From the NCBI GenBank assembly GCA_948469375.1, contig CAOKLO010000004.1:41775-105774 (forward strand): a stretch of 64,000 bases of DNA, given 5' to 3'. The position numbers and the translations under genes are program-made. Source of the DNA: an uncultured bacterium. Its GTDB lineage: Bacteria > Bacillota > Clostridia > Oscillospirales > Oscillospiraceae. A model generated the notes under the pieces. It was not told the origin of the DNA and made no database searches. It was given only the letters and a program-made list of their open reading frames with translations. Positions 17,209 through 25,160 of the stretch are shown here, piece after piece. Position 1 is the stretch's first letter. Each line of letters begins with the position of its first letter.

Positions 17209-19099
17209 TTCAATGCGTGAATATCTGCCCATTCTCCTGGTAGGGTCCATCATCTGGGTGTTTTCCCTGATCTTCCTCCTGGCCTGGCGGCGGGAGAGCC
17301 GTGACAAAACTGCCCCGGACTTTGACCGCCACATCCCGGACAGTGAGATCTTCCGGAGGCTGGCCAAGTATGCCGCGCCCTACAAGAAGCAGTTTCTGCT
17401 GGTGCTGGTCATCATGCTCCTGTCCATCACCTACGACCTGGCCGCTCCCCTCATCATTGGCCGGGTGGAGGGGCTAATCAAGGACCATTTCGAGCCGCCA
17501 GTCCTCCTGCGCTGGGTGGCGCTGTATGCCGGTATACTCATTGTGGCGCTGGTCTGCACCTATTTTCAGTCCATTATCCTACAAAAGACGGGGCAGAAAA
17601 TCCTCTCCGCCCTCCGTCAAGACCTGTTCACCCACATCGAGAGCCTGTCCCACAACCAGCTCAACAGCATCCCCGTGGGCAAGCTGGTCACACGGGTGGC
17701 CAACGACACCAACGCCATCTCCCAGATGTTTACCAATGTTCTGGTGGCCATGGCAAAAAATGCGTTTATTGTGGTGGGCGTGATGATTGCCATGTTCGCC
17801 CTCAACCTGTCCCTGACGCTGGCATTTTTGTGCTTCGCTCCCTTTCTGGTGCTGTTTACGGTCATCTTCCGCAAGTTCACCCGGAAGGTATACCGGGTGG
17901 TGAAGGACCGCACCACCGACATCAACACCTATCTTTCCGAAAACCTGTCCGGCATTAAGATCACCCAGATTTTCAACCAGGAGGAGCGCAAGCGGGAGGA
18001 GTTCTTCGCCAAGAGTGAGAGCTTGAAACGGGCCAAGCAGAATCAGATTTTCGTGTTCAGTATTTTCCGGCCGATGGTGTACATGCTTTACATCTCCTCC
18101 GTGCTGTGCCTGCTCTATCTGGGCGGCAAGGGGTATATCCAGAACACCACCTTTCTGGGACAGGTGATTACCAGCGAGACCATCGTCACCTTTTATCTCT
18201 ATATCGAGAAGTTCTTCAACCCCATCCAGACCCTGGCCGAGCAGTTCAACCAGCTCCAGTCGGCCCTGGCCTCGGCGGAGAAGATTTTCACCGTCTTTGA
18301 TTTGGTCCCCGAGGTGGTGGACGGGCCGGACGCCGTAGAGCTGGACCACATCCGGGGGGAAATTGAGTTCAAGGACGTGTGGTTTGCCTACGAGCCGGGG
18401 GAGTGGGTGCTCAAGGGCGTGTCCTTTCATGTGGCGGCCAAGCAGACCGCCGCCTTTGTGGGGGCCACCGGGTCGGGCAAGACCACCATTTTGTCCCTCA
18501 TCTGCCGGAACTACGATATCCAGAAGGGGCAGATTTTGATTGACGGCGTGGACATCCGGCACATTAGGATTTCCTCCCTCCGCCGCCACTTCGGGCAGAT
18601 GCTTCAGGACGTGTTCCTGTTTTCCGGCACCATCCGCAGCAACATCGCGCTCCGGGAGGAGGGCTTCACCGACCAGCAGATTTGGGACGCCTGCCGTTAC
18701 GTCAACGCCGACTCCTTCATCGGCAGGCTGGACCAGGGGCTGGACGAGGAGGTCCGGGAGCGGGGAGCCAACTTCTCCGCCGGACAGCGTCAGCTGCTGA
18801 GCTTCGTGCGCACCATCATCCACCGGCCCGCCGTCATGATTCTGGACGAGGCCACCGCCAACATCGACACGGAGACGGAGCTTCTCATTCAGGACTCCCT
18901 GGAGAAGATGAAGAACATCGGCACCATGCTCATCGTGGCCCACCGGCTGTCCACCATCCAGCACGCGGACCAGATCATCGTGCTCTCCCACGGGGAGATT
19001 CTGGAGCAGGGCACCCACCGGGAGCTGCTGGCCCTCAAGGGGCGGTACTTCCAGCTCTACACCCTGCAATTCAACAAGGAAAAGCTGCTGGGGGCATAG
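17201..19099 (+). CDS. ABC exporter half-transporter, partner subunit
   Basis: 632 residues. An N-terminal extension with one extra hydrophobic segment (about 8-28) precedes the six-helix membrane domain. The ATPase has Walker A GATGSGKTT, canonical Walker B VMILDEATANID and H-loop VAHRLST. Its signature is FSAGQRQ instead of LSGGQ. That mirrors BmrD/TM288, whose canonical Glu and altered signature complement the partner's Asp. Translation is coupled to the upstream subunit by an 8-bp overlap. Confidence 0.93.
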   Translation: MPDSMREYLPILLVGSIIWVFSLIFLLAWRRESRDKTAPDFDRHIPDSEIFRRLAKYAAPYKKQFLLVLVIMLLSITYDLAAPLIIGRVEGLIKDHFEPPVLLRWVALYAGILIVALVCTYFQSIILQKTGQKILSALRQDLFTHIESLSHNQLNSIPVGKLVTRVANDTNAISQMFTNVLVAMAKNAFIVVGVMIAMFALNLSLTLAFLCFAPFLVLFTVIFRKFTRKVYRVVKDRTTDINTYLSENLSGIKITQIFNQEERKREEFFAKSESLKRAKQNQIFVFSIFRPMVYMLYISSVLCLLYLGGKGYIQNTTFLGQVITSETIVTFYLYIEKFFNPIQTLAEQFNQLQSALASAEKIFTVFDLVPEVVDGPDAVELDHIRGEIEFKDVWFAYEPGEWVLKGVSFHVAAKQTAAFVGATGSGKTTILSLICRNYDIQKGQILIDGVDIRHIRISSLRRHFGQMLQDVFLFSGTIRSNIALREEGFTDQQIWDACRYVNADSFIGRLDQGLDEEVRERGANFSAGQRQLLSFVRTIIHRPAVMILDEATANIDTETELLIQDSLEKMKNIGTMLIVAHRLSTIQHADQIIVLSHGEILEQGTHRELLALKGRYFQLYTLQFNKEKLLGA

Positions 19100-19116
19100 T
19101 GCCTCCGGCGGCTTCC

Positions 19117-19153
19117 TTTTTCTTTGAAAGGAAAAAGGAGGCAAAAAAGAAAC
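19117..19153 (+). repeat. Dispersed hairpin repeat, copy 1
   Basis: CCTTTTTC and GAAAAAGG arms enclose TTTGAAAG, followed by AGGCAAAAAAGAAAC. A close relative with the same tail lies at 26058-26087 and a hairpin with a similar core at 33256-33281. Here it follows the ABC exporter stop and may act as its terminator. Confidence 0.5.
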
Positions 19154-19170
19154 TGTTAGACTTCTTTGCC

Positions 19171-19229
19171 TTGACAAGGCTCTTCGTCTATGCTACTATA
19201 TTTTTAGCAATAGCAAAAAATATAGTAGC
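19171..19229 (+). promoter_or_regulatory. Promoter with palindromic operator for membrane protein/PadR pair
   Basis: Consensus TTGACA at 19171-19176, 17-base spacer, TACTAT at 19194-19199. An inverted repeat with 14-bp perfect arms (19192-19205 and 19216-19229; half-site GCTACTATATTTTT) overlaps the -10 and start site. PadR repressors commonly bind AT-rich palindromes in their own promoters, so autoregulation by the downstream PadR gene is likely. Confidence 0.75.
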
Positions 19230-19246
19230 GAAAGGAGCGCTATTCC

Positions 19247-20080
19247 ATGAAAGCAGATTACATGACCCGGCTGGAGCGCTGGGCCCGGTGGATGCTCCCC
19301 CGGCAGGAGGCGGAAGACGTGCTGGCCGACTACCGGGACATTGTGGGCAGCCCGCCCCGGCCGGAGGAGGAGCTTCTTCGGGACCTGGGCAAGCCCCGGA
19401 GCGTTATTCGGCCCCTGGCCCAGCCCAGGCAGTACCGGACCTGGCTGGCGGCGTTCGCCGTGATGGCCGCCTGCCTCCTGATTCCGGCGTACAGTCCGCT
19501 GCCCGGCGGACTGTACTTCGTGTGGTTTAATATGTTTGTCTCCGATATCCCCGGCTTCACCTTCTGCCGCTTCTTTTTGATTGTTGGAGCGGCGGTGTCC
19601 CTGGTCTGGTTCCGGCCCCGGAAGGGGGAGGCGAAAGCGCCCCTTCCCCGGGCCGTTCCCATCGCCCTGGCGGTGCTGCTGGCGTTCATGGCGCTGGTGT
19701 GGTGGGCCTTCTGGCAGCTGACCTTGTACCCCGGAGGCGCGCTGGTAAATCCGATCCTCCACCTTCCTTTTGGGTTCTGGTGGCCTCTGAGCGACGTCTA
19801 TGTGGGTGGGAACCTCCTCATGCTCCTGCTGGAGTGCGCCGCCGTCCCGCTGATGATTCTGGGCGCTGCCGCCCTGGTGAAGGCCCGCGTCCGCGACCGC
19901 CGCTGGCGGGCGGTGTATTTCCTCAGCCTGTCGGCGATGATGCTGGCATTCGCCGTGCTGGCCCTGCTGACCAGCATGGACGTCAGCTCAGCGCCGGACA
20001 CCTGGTGGCTGTATACCCGGCAGGCCTGCATTGAAATCACAGCCATCGCCCTCCTCGGAACGGGGGTCTCCCTATGCTGA
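19247..20080 (+). CDS. Polytopic membrane protein paired with PadR regulator
   Basis: 277 residues. The first 60 are cytoplasmic and read like a DUF1700-type start (RLERWARWMLPRQEAEDVLADYRDIV, shown here in part). About six or seven hydrophobic segments follow. Such proteins commonly travel with a PadR regulator and are thought to sense or respond to membrane stress, but no biochemical role is established. It overlaps padR by 7 bp and shares its operator-controlled promoter. AAAGGAG precedes the ATG. Confidence 0.75.
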   Translation: MKADYMTRLERWARWMLPRQEAEDVLADYRDIVGSPPRPEEELLRDLGKPRSVIRPLAQPRQYRTWLAAFAVMAACLLIPAYSPLPGGLYFVWFNMFVSDIPGFTFCRFFLIVGAAVSLVWFRPRKGEAKAPLPRAVPIALAVLLAFMALVWWAFWQLTLYPGGALVNPILHLPFGFWWPLSDVYVGGNLLMLLLECAAVPLMILGAAALVKARVRDRRWRAVYFLSLSAMMLAFAVLALLTSMDVSSAPDTWWLYTRQACIEITAIALLGTGVSLC

Positions 20081-20376
20081 AAAAGGACCTCATTGAGCTG
20101 TGCCTGCTCCACCTGCTCTCCCAGGGGGACCAATACGGCTATGATTTGCTGAAAAAGCTCCGCGCCGCCTTCCCCGGCACCCAGGAAAGCGCCGTCTACG
20201 CCCTTCTCCGGGGCCTGTGCCGGGACGGGTATCTGGACCAGTACACAGGCGCCACCTCCGACGGCCCCGCCCGGAAATACTACCGCCTGACGGACCACGG
20301 CATGGGCCGGTACGGCGAGCTGTTCAAGCAGTGGCGCGCCTTCATGGACGCGCTGGCGGAGCTGGGACTCAAATAG
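20074..20376 (+). CDS. PadR-family transcriptional regulator
   Basis: 100 residues, a minimal PadR winged helix. LLHLLSQGDQYGYDLLKKL forms the recognition region, SAVYALLRGLCRDGYL the wing approach, and RKYYRLTDHG the beta-wing signature. It lacks the long C-terminal dimerisation helices of PadR itself, as in the short PadR-s1 type. Its ATG overlaps the upstream membrane protein. The likely target is the palindrome at 19192-19229. Confidence 0.9.
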   Translation: MLKKDLIELCLLHLLSQGDQYGYDLLKKLRAAFPGTQESAVYALLRGLCRDGYLDQYTGATSDGPARKYYRLTDHGMGRYGELFKQWRAFMDALAELGLK

Positions 20377-20387
20377 CCCGGCCACAA

Positions 20388-20425
20388 AAGCGGCCCCGGG
20401 ATACTCCTCCCAGGGCCGCTTGAGC
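20388..20425. terminator. Bidirectional terminator between padR and kinase gene
   Basis: AAGCGGCCC (20388-20396) pairs with GGGCCGCTT (20413-20421), followed by GAGCTTTT on the plus strand. Confidence 0.7.
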
Positions 20426-20428
20426 TTT

Positions 20429-21526
20429 TCATAGATACCGGGCCATCATCTCGTTGAGCTGGTCCCAGCAGCCCTCCATGTCCGCCACCAGCTTGCATTG
20501 GGTGCGGGCCCGGTCCAGGTTCTGCCCCGGGCGGCTGATGCGGAAATAGCGGTCCCCCTCCAGATAGTCGGTGAGGAAGCGGATGCCGCATTCCAGAGTC
20601 ATCAGCTTGGCTCCCCAGGGGAAAAGGCGGATTTCCGCCCCAGTGAGGGCCTCCCCCGCCTCCTTCAGAAAGGCGGCGGTATAGGTCTCGAACAGTCCCG
20701 CGTCAAAGCTCACCTTGGACAAGTCCGGCTCGTCCTCGGCGCTGTGGTTGGCCCCGAAGCGGATGGAGTCGCCGAAATCGTTGATAACCAGACCGGGCAT
20801 GACGGTATCCAGGTCAATGACGCACAGGGCTTCTCCGGTATCCTCGTCCATGAGCACGTTGTTCAGCTTGGTGTCGTTGTGGGTCACCCGCAGGGGAAGC
20901 TCCCCCACCCGCAGGGCGTCCAGCGCGACGGAGCAGTCCCGCTCCCGGGCCAGCATAAACGCGATGTCCTCCCGGCACTCCCTGACCCGGCCCAGCGGGT
21001 CGGCGGCCACGGCGTTTTTCAGCAGCTGAAGCCGGTTTTCCGTGTCGTGGAACCGGGGAATGGTCTCGTGGAGAGTGTCGGCGGGGTAGTCGCGCAGCAG
21101 CTGCTGAAACCGCCCGAAGGCCCGCCCGGAGGCGGCGAACAGCTCCGGCGTGCCCGCCGTTTGGTGGCATACCGTCCCCTCCACGTAGAGGAACGACCGC
21201 CATACAGTGCCTGCGCTGTCGGTGAAGCAGGCCCCGCCGTCCCGGGTATGGACCACCGTCAGGGTCTCCCGCCGAGGGTCGCCCCCCTGCCGGGAGATTT
21301 CCCGGGCCAGATATTCTGTGATGTTCACCACGTTTTCCATCAGCTGCTCCGGCGCGTGAAAGGCCACCGGACTCACCCGCTGGAGGATGAAGCGCCCGCT
21401 CCGTCCGGCACTCACCAGAAAGGTGTCGTTGATGTGCCCCTCGCCGAATCGAACGGCCTGCGTTCCGGGGCCGGAAAAGTCAAAGGCCGCCAGGGCCTCG
21501 TTCAGGGTCTGCTCTGCCTGGATCAT
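20429..21526 (-). CDS. nahK: N-acetylhexosamine 1-kinase-like phosphotransferase
   Basis: 365 residues with an aminoglycoside-phosphotransferase fold. The catalytic loop THNDTKLNNVL (His216, Asp218) and VIDLDTVMPGL closely match bifidobacterial NahK (LnpB), which phosphorylates GlcNAc or GalNAc at C1 with ATP. It lies beside a GH112 phosphorylase system, the same partnership as in the lnp operon of Bifidobacterium. It follows the AraC regulator on the minus strand by about 40 bp. Acceptor specificity is inferred from motif and context. Confidence 0.82.
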   Translation of the reverse strand: MIQAEQTLNEALAAFDFSGPGTQAVRFGEGHINDTFLVSAGRSGRFILQRVSPVAFHAPEQLMENVVNITEYLAREISRQGGDPRRETLTVVHTRDGGACFTDSAGTVWRSFLYVEGTVCHQTAGTPELFAASGRAFGRFQQLLRDYPADTLHETIPRFHDTENRLQLLKNAVAADPLGRVRECREDIAFMLARERDCSVALDALRVGELPLRVTHNDTKLNNVLMDEDTGEALCVIDLDTVMPGLVINDFGDSIRFGANHSAEDEPDLSKVSFDAGLFETYTAAFLKEAGEALTGAEIRLFPWGAKLMTLECGIRFLTDYLEGDRYFRISRPGQNLDRARTQCKLVADMEGCWDQLNEMMARYL

Positions 21527-21542
21527 GGTAATTCCTCCCTCA

Positions 21543-21568
21543 CGCCGGGTCCGCCCGGCGGTTTTTTT
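21543..21568 (+). terminator. Intrinsic terminator pointing against the nahK/araC genes
   Basis: CGCCGGG (21543-21549), loop TCCG, CCCGGCG (21554-21560), then a run of seven T at 21562-21568. It is a well-formed terminator on the plus strand, yet both flanking genes are on the minus strand. It could stop antisense transcription across nahK or act only as an intercistronic hairpin. Confidence 0.6.
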
Positions 21569-22427
21569 ATGGCTGTCTGCCCATGGCCCCCCGGTGGCCC
21601 CGGCGGTACTCCATGGGACTCATCCCCTCCAGCCGCCGAAAGCTCTGAGAAAAGTAGCTCAGGGATGAAAAGCCCAAGACCTGGGCAATTTGAGACAACG
21701 TGTGGTCTGTTTCCGCCAGCAGGAACCGGCTCTCCCGGATACGCCGGGAAATCAGGTAGCTGATGGGCGACGTGCCGAACTCCTTCCGAAAGGCGTGGGA
21801 CAGATAATACTTGTTGATGTGTGCCAGTCCCGCCAGCTGGTCCAGGGTGAGATTTTCCTTGAAGTGGTTGTCGATATACTGCCGCACCAGGTTGCACTCC
21901 CGGCTGGTGCCGGGGAGGGCGGGGGCGGCCCCGGACAGGGCGAAGTCGTCCCGCCGCCGCAGGCGCAGCAGAATGACCTCCAGCAGCCTCTGGCAGATCT
22001 CGTCGCAGCCGGGCTGAGGCTCCCGGCTCTCCTGGATCAGGGTGCGCAGGCAGCCGGACACCGCGTCCTCCGCAAACAGGTGGAGCAGGGCGCAGCCGCT
22101 ACCGCCGGTGACGGTCTCCAGCCCCTCCAGTCCCAGCACCACGTACTCCATGGGGCTTCCGTTCTGGCTGGTCTCGGTGTGGCGGACCCCCGGCTCCACC
22201 ACCACCAGGTCGTTGATGGCCACGGGAAAGACGTCCTCCTGGATTTGAAACGCCCCGTTTCCTCCGATGATGAAAAACATCTCCGAGCAGGTGTGGCTGT
22301 GGAGCTGGGACCGCCACTCCTCGCTGTAGTGGGCGTAGGTCACATACAGCAGCCGGGGACGGCAGCTGTCGTCGGCCTGGCCGGGCAGGCGGGCGTCGCG
22401 CCCTAAAATGTACTGATGGGTGCTCAC
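21567..22427 (-). CDS. AraC-family transcriptional regulator
   Basis: 286 residues from GTG 22427, behind GAGGAGG. The N-terminal cupin-like ligand domain has HSHTCSEMFFIIGG and a second histidine in GVRHTE. The C-terminal AraC domain contains both helix-turn-helix units (LTLDQLAGLAHINKYYLSHA and SQIAQVLGFSSLSYFSQSF). It is divergent from the sugar operon and upstream of the kinase, so it is the obvious candidate activator of the GNB/LNB genes. Confidence 0.92.
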   Translation of the reverse strand: MSTHQYILGRDARLPGQADDSCRPRLLYVTYAHYSEEWRSQLHSHTCSEMFFIIGGNGAFQIQEDVFPVAINDLVVVEPGVRHTETSQNGSPMEYVVLGLEGLETVTGGSGCALLHLFAEDAVSGCLRTLIQESREPQPGCDEICQRLLEVILLRLRRRDDFALSGAAPALPGTSRECNLVRQYIDNHFKENLTLDQLAGLAHINKYYLSHAFRKEFGTSPISYLISRRIRESRFLLAETDHTLSQIAQVLGFSSLSYFSQSFRRLEGMSPMEYRRGHRGAMGRQP

Positions 22428-22484
22428 CCCGCGTCCGCCTCCTCGCAAGATTATGAAAGCCGGCCCAGAGACCGCCGTTTCCCT

Positions 22485-22513
22485 ATTATAGCGCTTTTTC
22501 CCTTGTTGTGCAA
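22485..22513 (-). promoter_or_regulatory. Sigma-A promoter of araC-nahK
   Basis: On the minus strand TTGCAC (22508-22513), 17-base spacer, TATAAT (22485-22490). Confidence 0.75.
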
Positions 22514-22700
22514 CTGTTCAAAAACTTTTTTGTCCATCCCCGTTGAAATTTGCCAACTTTCCACCGAGCTCTTGCTTGCACTCCGCTAAAATTATCGATT
22601 TCTCCAAAAATCGCCTGTCGCCATGCTTTTGTTTATGTCAAAATGCAGTAAAAAGCAAGATTTATAAAAAAGGAAGCAACAATCCGATTGCCAAGGCCGT

Positions 22701-22714
22701 TGGAAGCGTTTACC
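22701..22714 (+). promoter_or_regulatory. Catabolite responsive element (cre)-like site
   Basis: TGGAAGCGTTTACC matches the CcpA site consensus TGNAARCGNWWWCA at all but the last base. It lies about 80 bases before the binding-protein ATG, within the probable promoter. A LacI-type regulator other than CcpA could also use such a centre. Confidence 0.6.
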
Positions 22715-22729
22715 TTTAATAGTGTAAGC

Positions 22730-22745
22730 GCGGGGATATCCCCGC
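22730..22745. promoter_or_regulatory. 16-bp perfect palindrome in binding-protein leader
   Basis: GCGGGGATATCCCCGC is fully self-complementary and sits about 20 bases before the Shine-Dalgarno GGAGG. It may be a repressor site or a short leader element. Confidence 0.4.
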
Positions 22746-22782
22746 CGTATCCGTCATCATATGGAATGGAGGAACCAAAAAG

Positions 22783-24171
22783 ATGAAAAAGCTACTCAGC
22801 ATCATTCTTGCCGCCGCTATGGCCCTGACTCTGCTGGCCGGCTGCAGCAGCGATCCCGGCGGCGCCAGCCAGGCGCCCAGCAATCCCCCCGCCGACAACT
22901 CCCAGCCGGCGGAGAATCCCCCTGAGGCCGCGGGCTCCATCAAGCTGGCCGCCCTGTCGTCCGGCTACATCACCAACTACCCCGACATGTGGAAAGAGGT
23001 CTGTGAAGCCTTCACCGCCGAGACCGGCGTTGAGGTGGAGCTGACTCTGGAGAAGAACCTGGAGGAGGTCATCGGCCCGTCCATGCAGGGCGGCGACTAT
23101 CCCGACGTGATTCTGTGCGCCACCGGCCGCGGCCCCGGCCTCACCGAGCAGTTCATCAAGGACCGGCTCATCACCGACATCAGCGACGTGCTGGATATGA
23201 CCGTCCCCGGCGAGAACGCCACCGTCTCCAGCAAGGTCATGCCCACCATGCTGGGCACCAACGCTACCGTTCCCTACGGCGACGGTAAGACCTATTTGGC
23301 CCCCATGTTCTATGCCCCCTGCGGCTTGTTCTACAACGCCGGCCTCTTCCAGGAGAAGGGCTGGGAGGTCCCCACGACCTGGGACGAAATGTGGGAGCTG
23401 GGCGACAAGGCCAAGGCCGAGGACATCTACCTGTTCACCTACCCCACCACCGGTTACTTTGACGCCTTCCTGTACGCCCTGATGTACTCCGTGGGCGGCT
23501 CCGACTTCTTCAACAAGGCCACCTCCTACGCCGAGGGCGTGTGGGATACCCCTGAGGCCCAGCAGTGCTTTGACATCATTGCCAAGCTGGCCGAGTACAC
23601 CAACCCCATCACCCCCGCCCAGGCCAATGAGACTGACTTCAGCCAGAACCAGCAGCTGATTCTGGACAACAAGGCCCTGTTCTGCCCCAACGGCACCTGG
23701 CTGCCCGGCGAAATGGCCGACGCGCCCCGCGCCGAGGGCTTTGCCTGGGGCATGACCGCTCTGCCCGCGGCCACCTCCGGCGGCAGCGGCGCCAGCTATG
23801 CCTTCCTGGAGCAGATTTGGATTCCCTCCGATGCTGAAAACCAGGATGCCGCTAAGCAGTTCATCGCTTTCATGTACAGCGACACGGCCGCCGACATCTT
23901 CCTGAAGGGCGGCGCGGTGCAGCCCATCAACGGCATCACCAGCAAGCTGGACGAGGAGAACCAGATGTACTATTCCGTCTATGACAACGGCGCCACCCCC
24001 GTGGTCGGCGTGTTCTCCTCCTACGCCTCCGTGGCCGGCCTGGGCACCACCCGCGAAGTCTTCCTAGACCCCGTCAACAGCCTGGTCAGCGGCACCCTCA
24101 CCAAGGACCAGTGGATCAGCGACATCAAGACCGCCAGCGACCAGATGCGTGAGAACCTGCTGGTGAAATAA
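22783..24171 (+). CDS. Sugar ABC transporter solute-binding lipoprotein
   Basis: 462 residues. The signal peptide ends in lipobox LAGC (Cys21), followed by a Ser/Pro/Asn-rich linker to about residue 50. The rest is a family 1 extracellular sugar-binding protein with a DVILCATGRGPGLTE segment and a typical two-lobe layout. It leads an operon with two permeases and GH112 phosphorylase, so galacto-N-biose or lacto-N-biose is the likely ligand. That specificity comes from context. GGAGG lies upstream of the ATG and a strong hairpin follows the gene. Confidence 0.9.
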   Translation: MKKLLSIILAAAMALTLLAGCSSDPGGASQAPSNPPADNSQPAENPPEAAGSIKLAALSSGYITNYPDMWKEVCEAFTAETGVEVELTLEKNLEEVIGPSMQGGDYPDVILCATGRGPGLTEQFIKDRLITDISDVLDMTVPGENATVSSKVMPTMLGTNATVPYGDGKTYLAPMFYAPCGLFYNAGLFQEKGWEVPTTWDEMWELGDKAKAEDIYLFTYPTTGYFDAFLYALMYSVGGSDFFNKATSYAEGVWDTPEAQQCFDIIAKLAEYTNPITPAQANETDFSQNQQLILDNKALFCPNGTWLPGEMADAPRAEGFAWGMTALPAATSGGSGASYAFLEQIWIPSDAENQDAAKQFIAFMYSDTAADIFLKGGAVQPINGITSKLDEENQMYYSVYDNGATPVVGVFSSYASVAGLGTTREVFLDPVNSLVSGTLTKDQWISDIKTASDQMRENLLVK

Positions 24172-24206
24172 TCGAACCGGTATACCATCACAATAGCCCA
24201 AAAGCA

Positions 24207-24239
24207 GGCGGCGGTGAGCAGGATCTGCTCACCGCCGCC
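24207..24239 (+). terminator. Intercistronic hairpin after binding-protein gene
   Basis: A perfect 15-bp stem (24207-24221 with 24225-24239; arm GGCGGCGGTGAGCAG) has a 3-base loop and no T-run. Such hairpins in sugar ABC operons protect or attenuate transcripts so that binding protein exceeds permease. Confidence 0.65.
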
Positions 24240-24269
24240 CCTGTATCCAGGAGAGAAAGGAGAGATCCC

Positions 24270-25145
24270 ATGCGCGGCAGATCCCGAAGCCGGTTTATCG
24301 TCCTGTGTACGGCGCCGGCGGTCATCCTGTTTTTTATCTTTATGGTCCTGCCCACCCTGAACGTGTTCCGGATGTCCCTGTTTGAGCGGGGCGCCTATTC
24401 CCCCACAGAGACCTTTGTGGGGCTGAACAATTTCAAGGTCCTGTTCCAGGACACCAAGTTCATCACCGCCATGCAGAACACCATTCTGCTCATCGCCACC
24501 GTCACCATCATCACATTCTTTTTTGCCATCGTGTTCGCGGCCATCCTGACCCGGGAGAAGATCAAGGGGCAGAGCTTTTTCCGCGTGATCTTCTACATCC
24601 CTAACATCCTGTCCGTGGTGGTCATTGCCGGTATTTTCTCCGCTGTCTACAAGCCGGATGAAAACGGTATGCTCAACAGCATTTTCTCCCTGGTTTCCGG
24701 CCAAAACGTCATCGTGCTCTGGAAAAGTCAGCCCATGGTCATCGTCAGCGTTATCATCGCCATGGTGTGGCAGGCCATCGGCTACTATATGGTCATGTAC
24801 ATGGCCTCCATGTCCGCAGTGCCCATCGACCTCTACGAGAGCGCCAGCCTGGACGGCGCGGGGCGGCTGAGCCAGTTCTTTGAGATCACCCTCCCCCTGA
24901 TCTGGACCAACGTGCGCACCACGCTGACCTTCTTCATCATCTCCACCATCAACATGGCGTTCCTGTTTGTCAAGTCCATGGTGGCCCCCGGCATGGCCGA
25001 CGTGGGCCTGAGCTTCATGTACAATCAGAAGGACGCGGGCTTGTACGGCTACGCTATGGCGGCGGGCGTCATCATCTTCCTGTTCTCCTTCACCCTGTCC
25101 GCGCTGGTGAACAAGTTCACCGAGCGGGACGTGCTGCAAATGTGA
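24270..25145 (+). CDS. Sugar ABC transporter permease (MalF type)
   Basis: 291 residues with six probable membrane segments, starting about residue 8. The cytoplasmic EAA loop is YESASLDGAGRLSQFFEITL, which docks the ATPase. AAAGGAGAG precedes the ATG. It lies between the binding protein and the second permease, 15 bp before the latter. No ATPase gene lies nearby, so a shared MsmK-type ATPase is implied. Confidence 0.92.
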   Translation: MRGRSRSRFIVLCTAPAVILFFIFMVLPTLNVFRMSLFERGAYSPTETFVGLNNFKVLFQDTKFITAMQNTILLIATVTIITFFFAIVFAAILTREKIKGQSFFRVIFYIPNILSVVVIAGIFSAVYKPDENGMLNSIFSLVSGQNVIVLWKSQPMVIVSVIIAMVWQAIGYYMVMYMASMSAVPIDLYESASLDGAGRLSQFFEITLPLIWTNVRTTLTFFIISTINMAFLFVKSMVAPGMADVGLSFMYNQKDAGLYGYAMAAGVIIFLFSFTLSALVNKFTERDVLQM

Positions 25146-25160
25146 GAGGGGGCGCCAATT

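Larger units (their letters stand above)
22428..22782. other. Divergent control region of the GNB/LNB locus
   Basis: This 355-bp gene-free stretch is AT-richer than its neighbours. It holds an araC promoter, a cre-like site, a 16-bp palindrome and the leader of the binding-protein gene, annotated separately. A plus-strand -10 could not be fixed with confidence: TTGCCA at 22688 with weak TACCTT at 22711, or TTTAAT at 22715. Confidence 0.7.
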
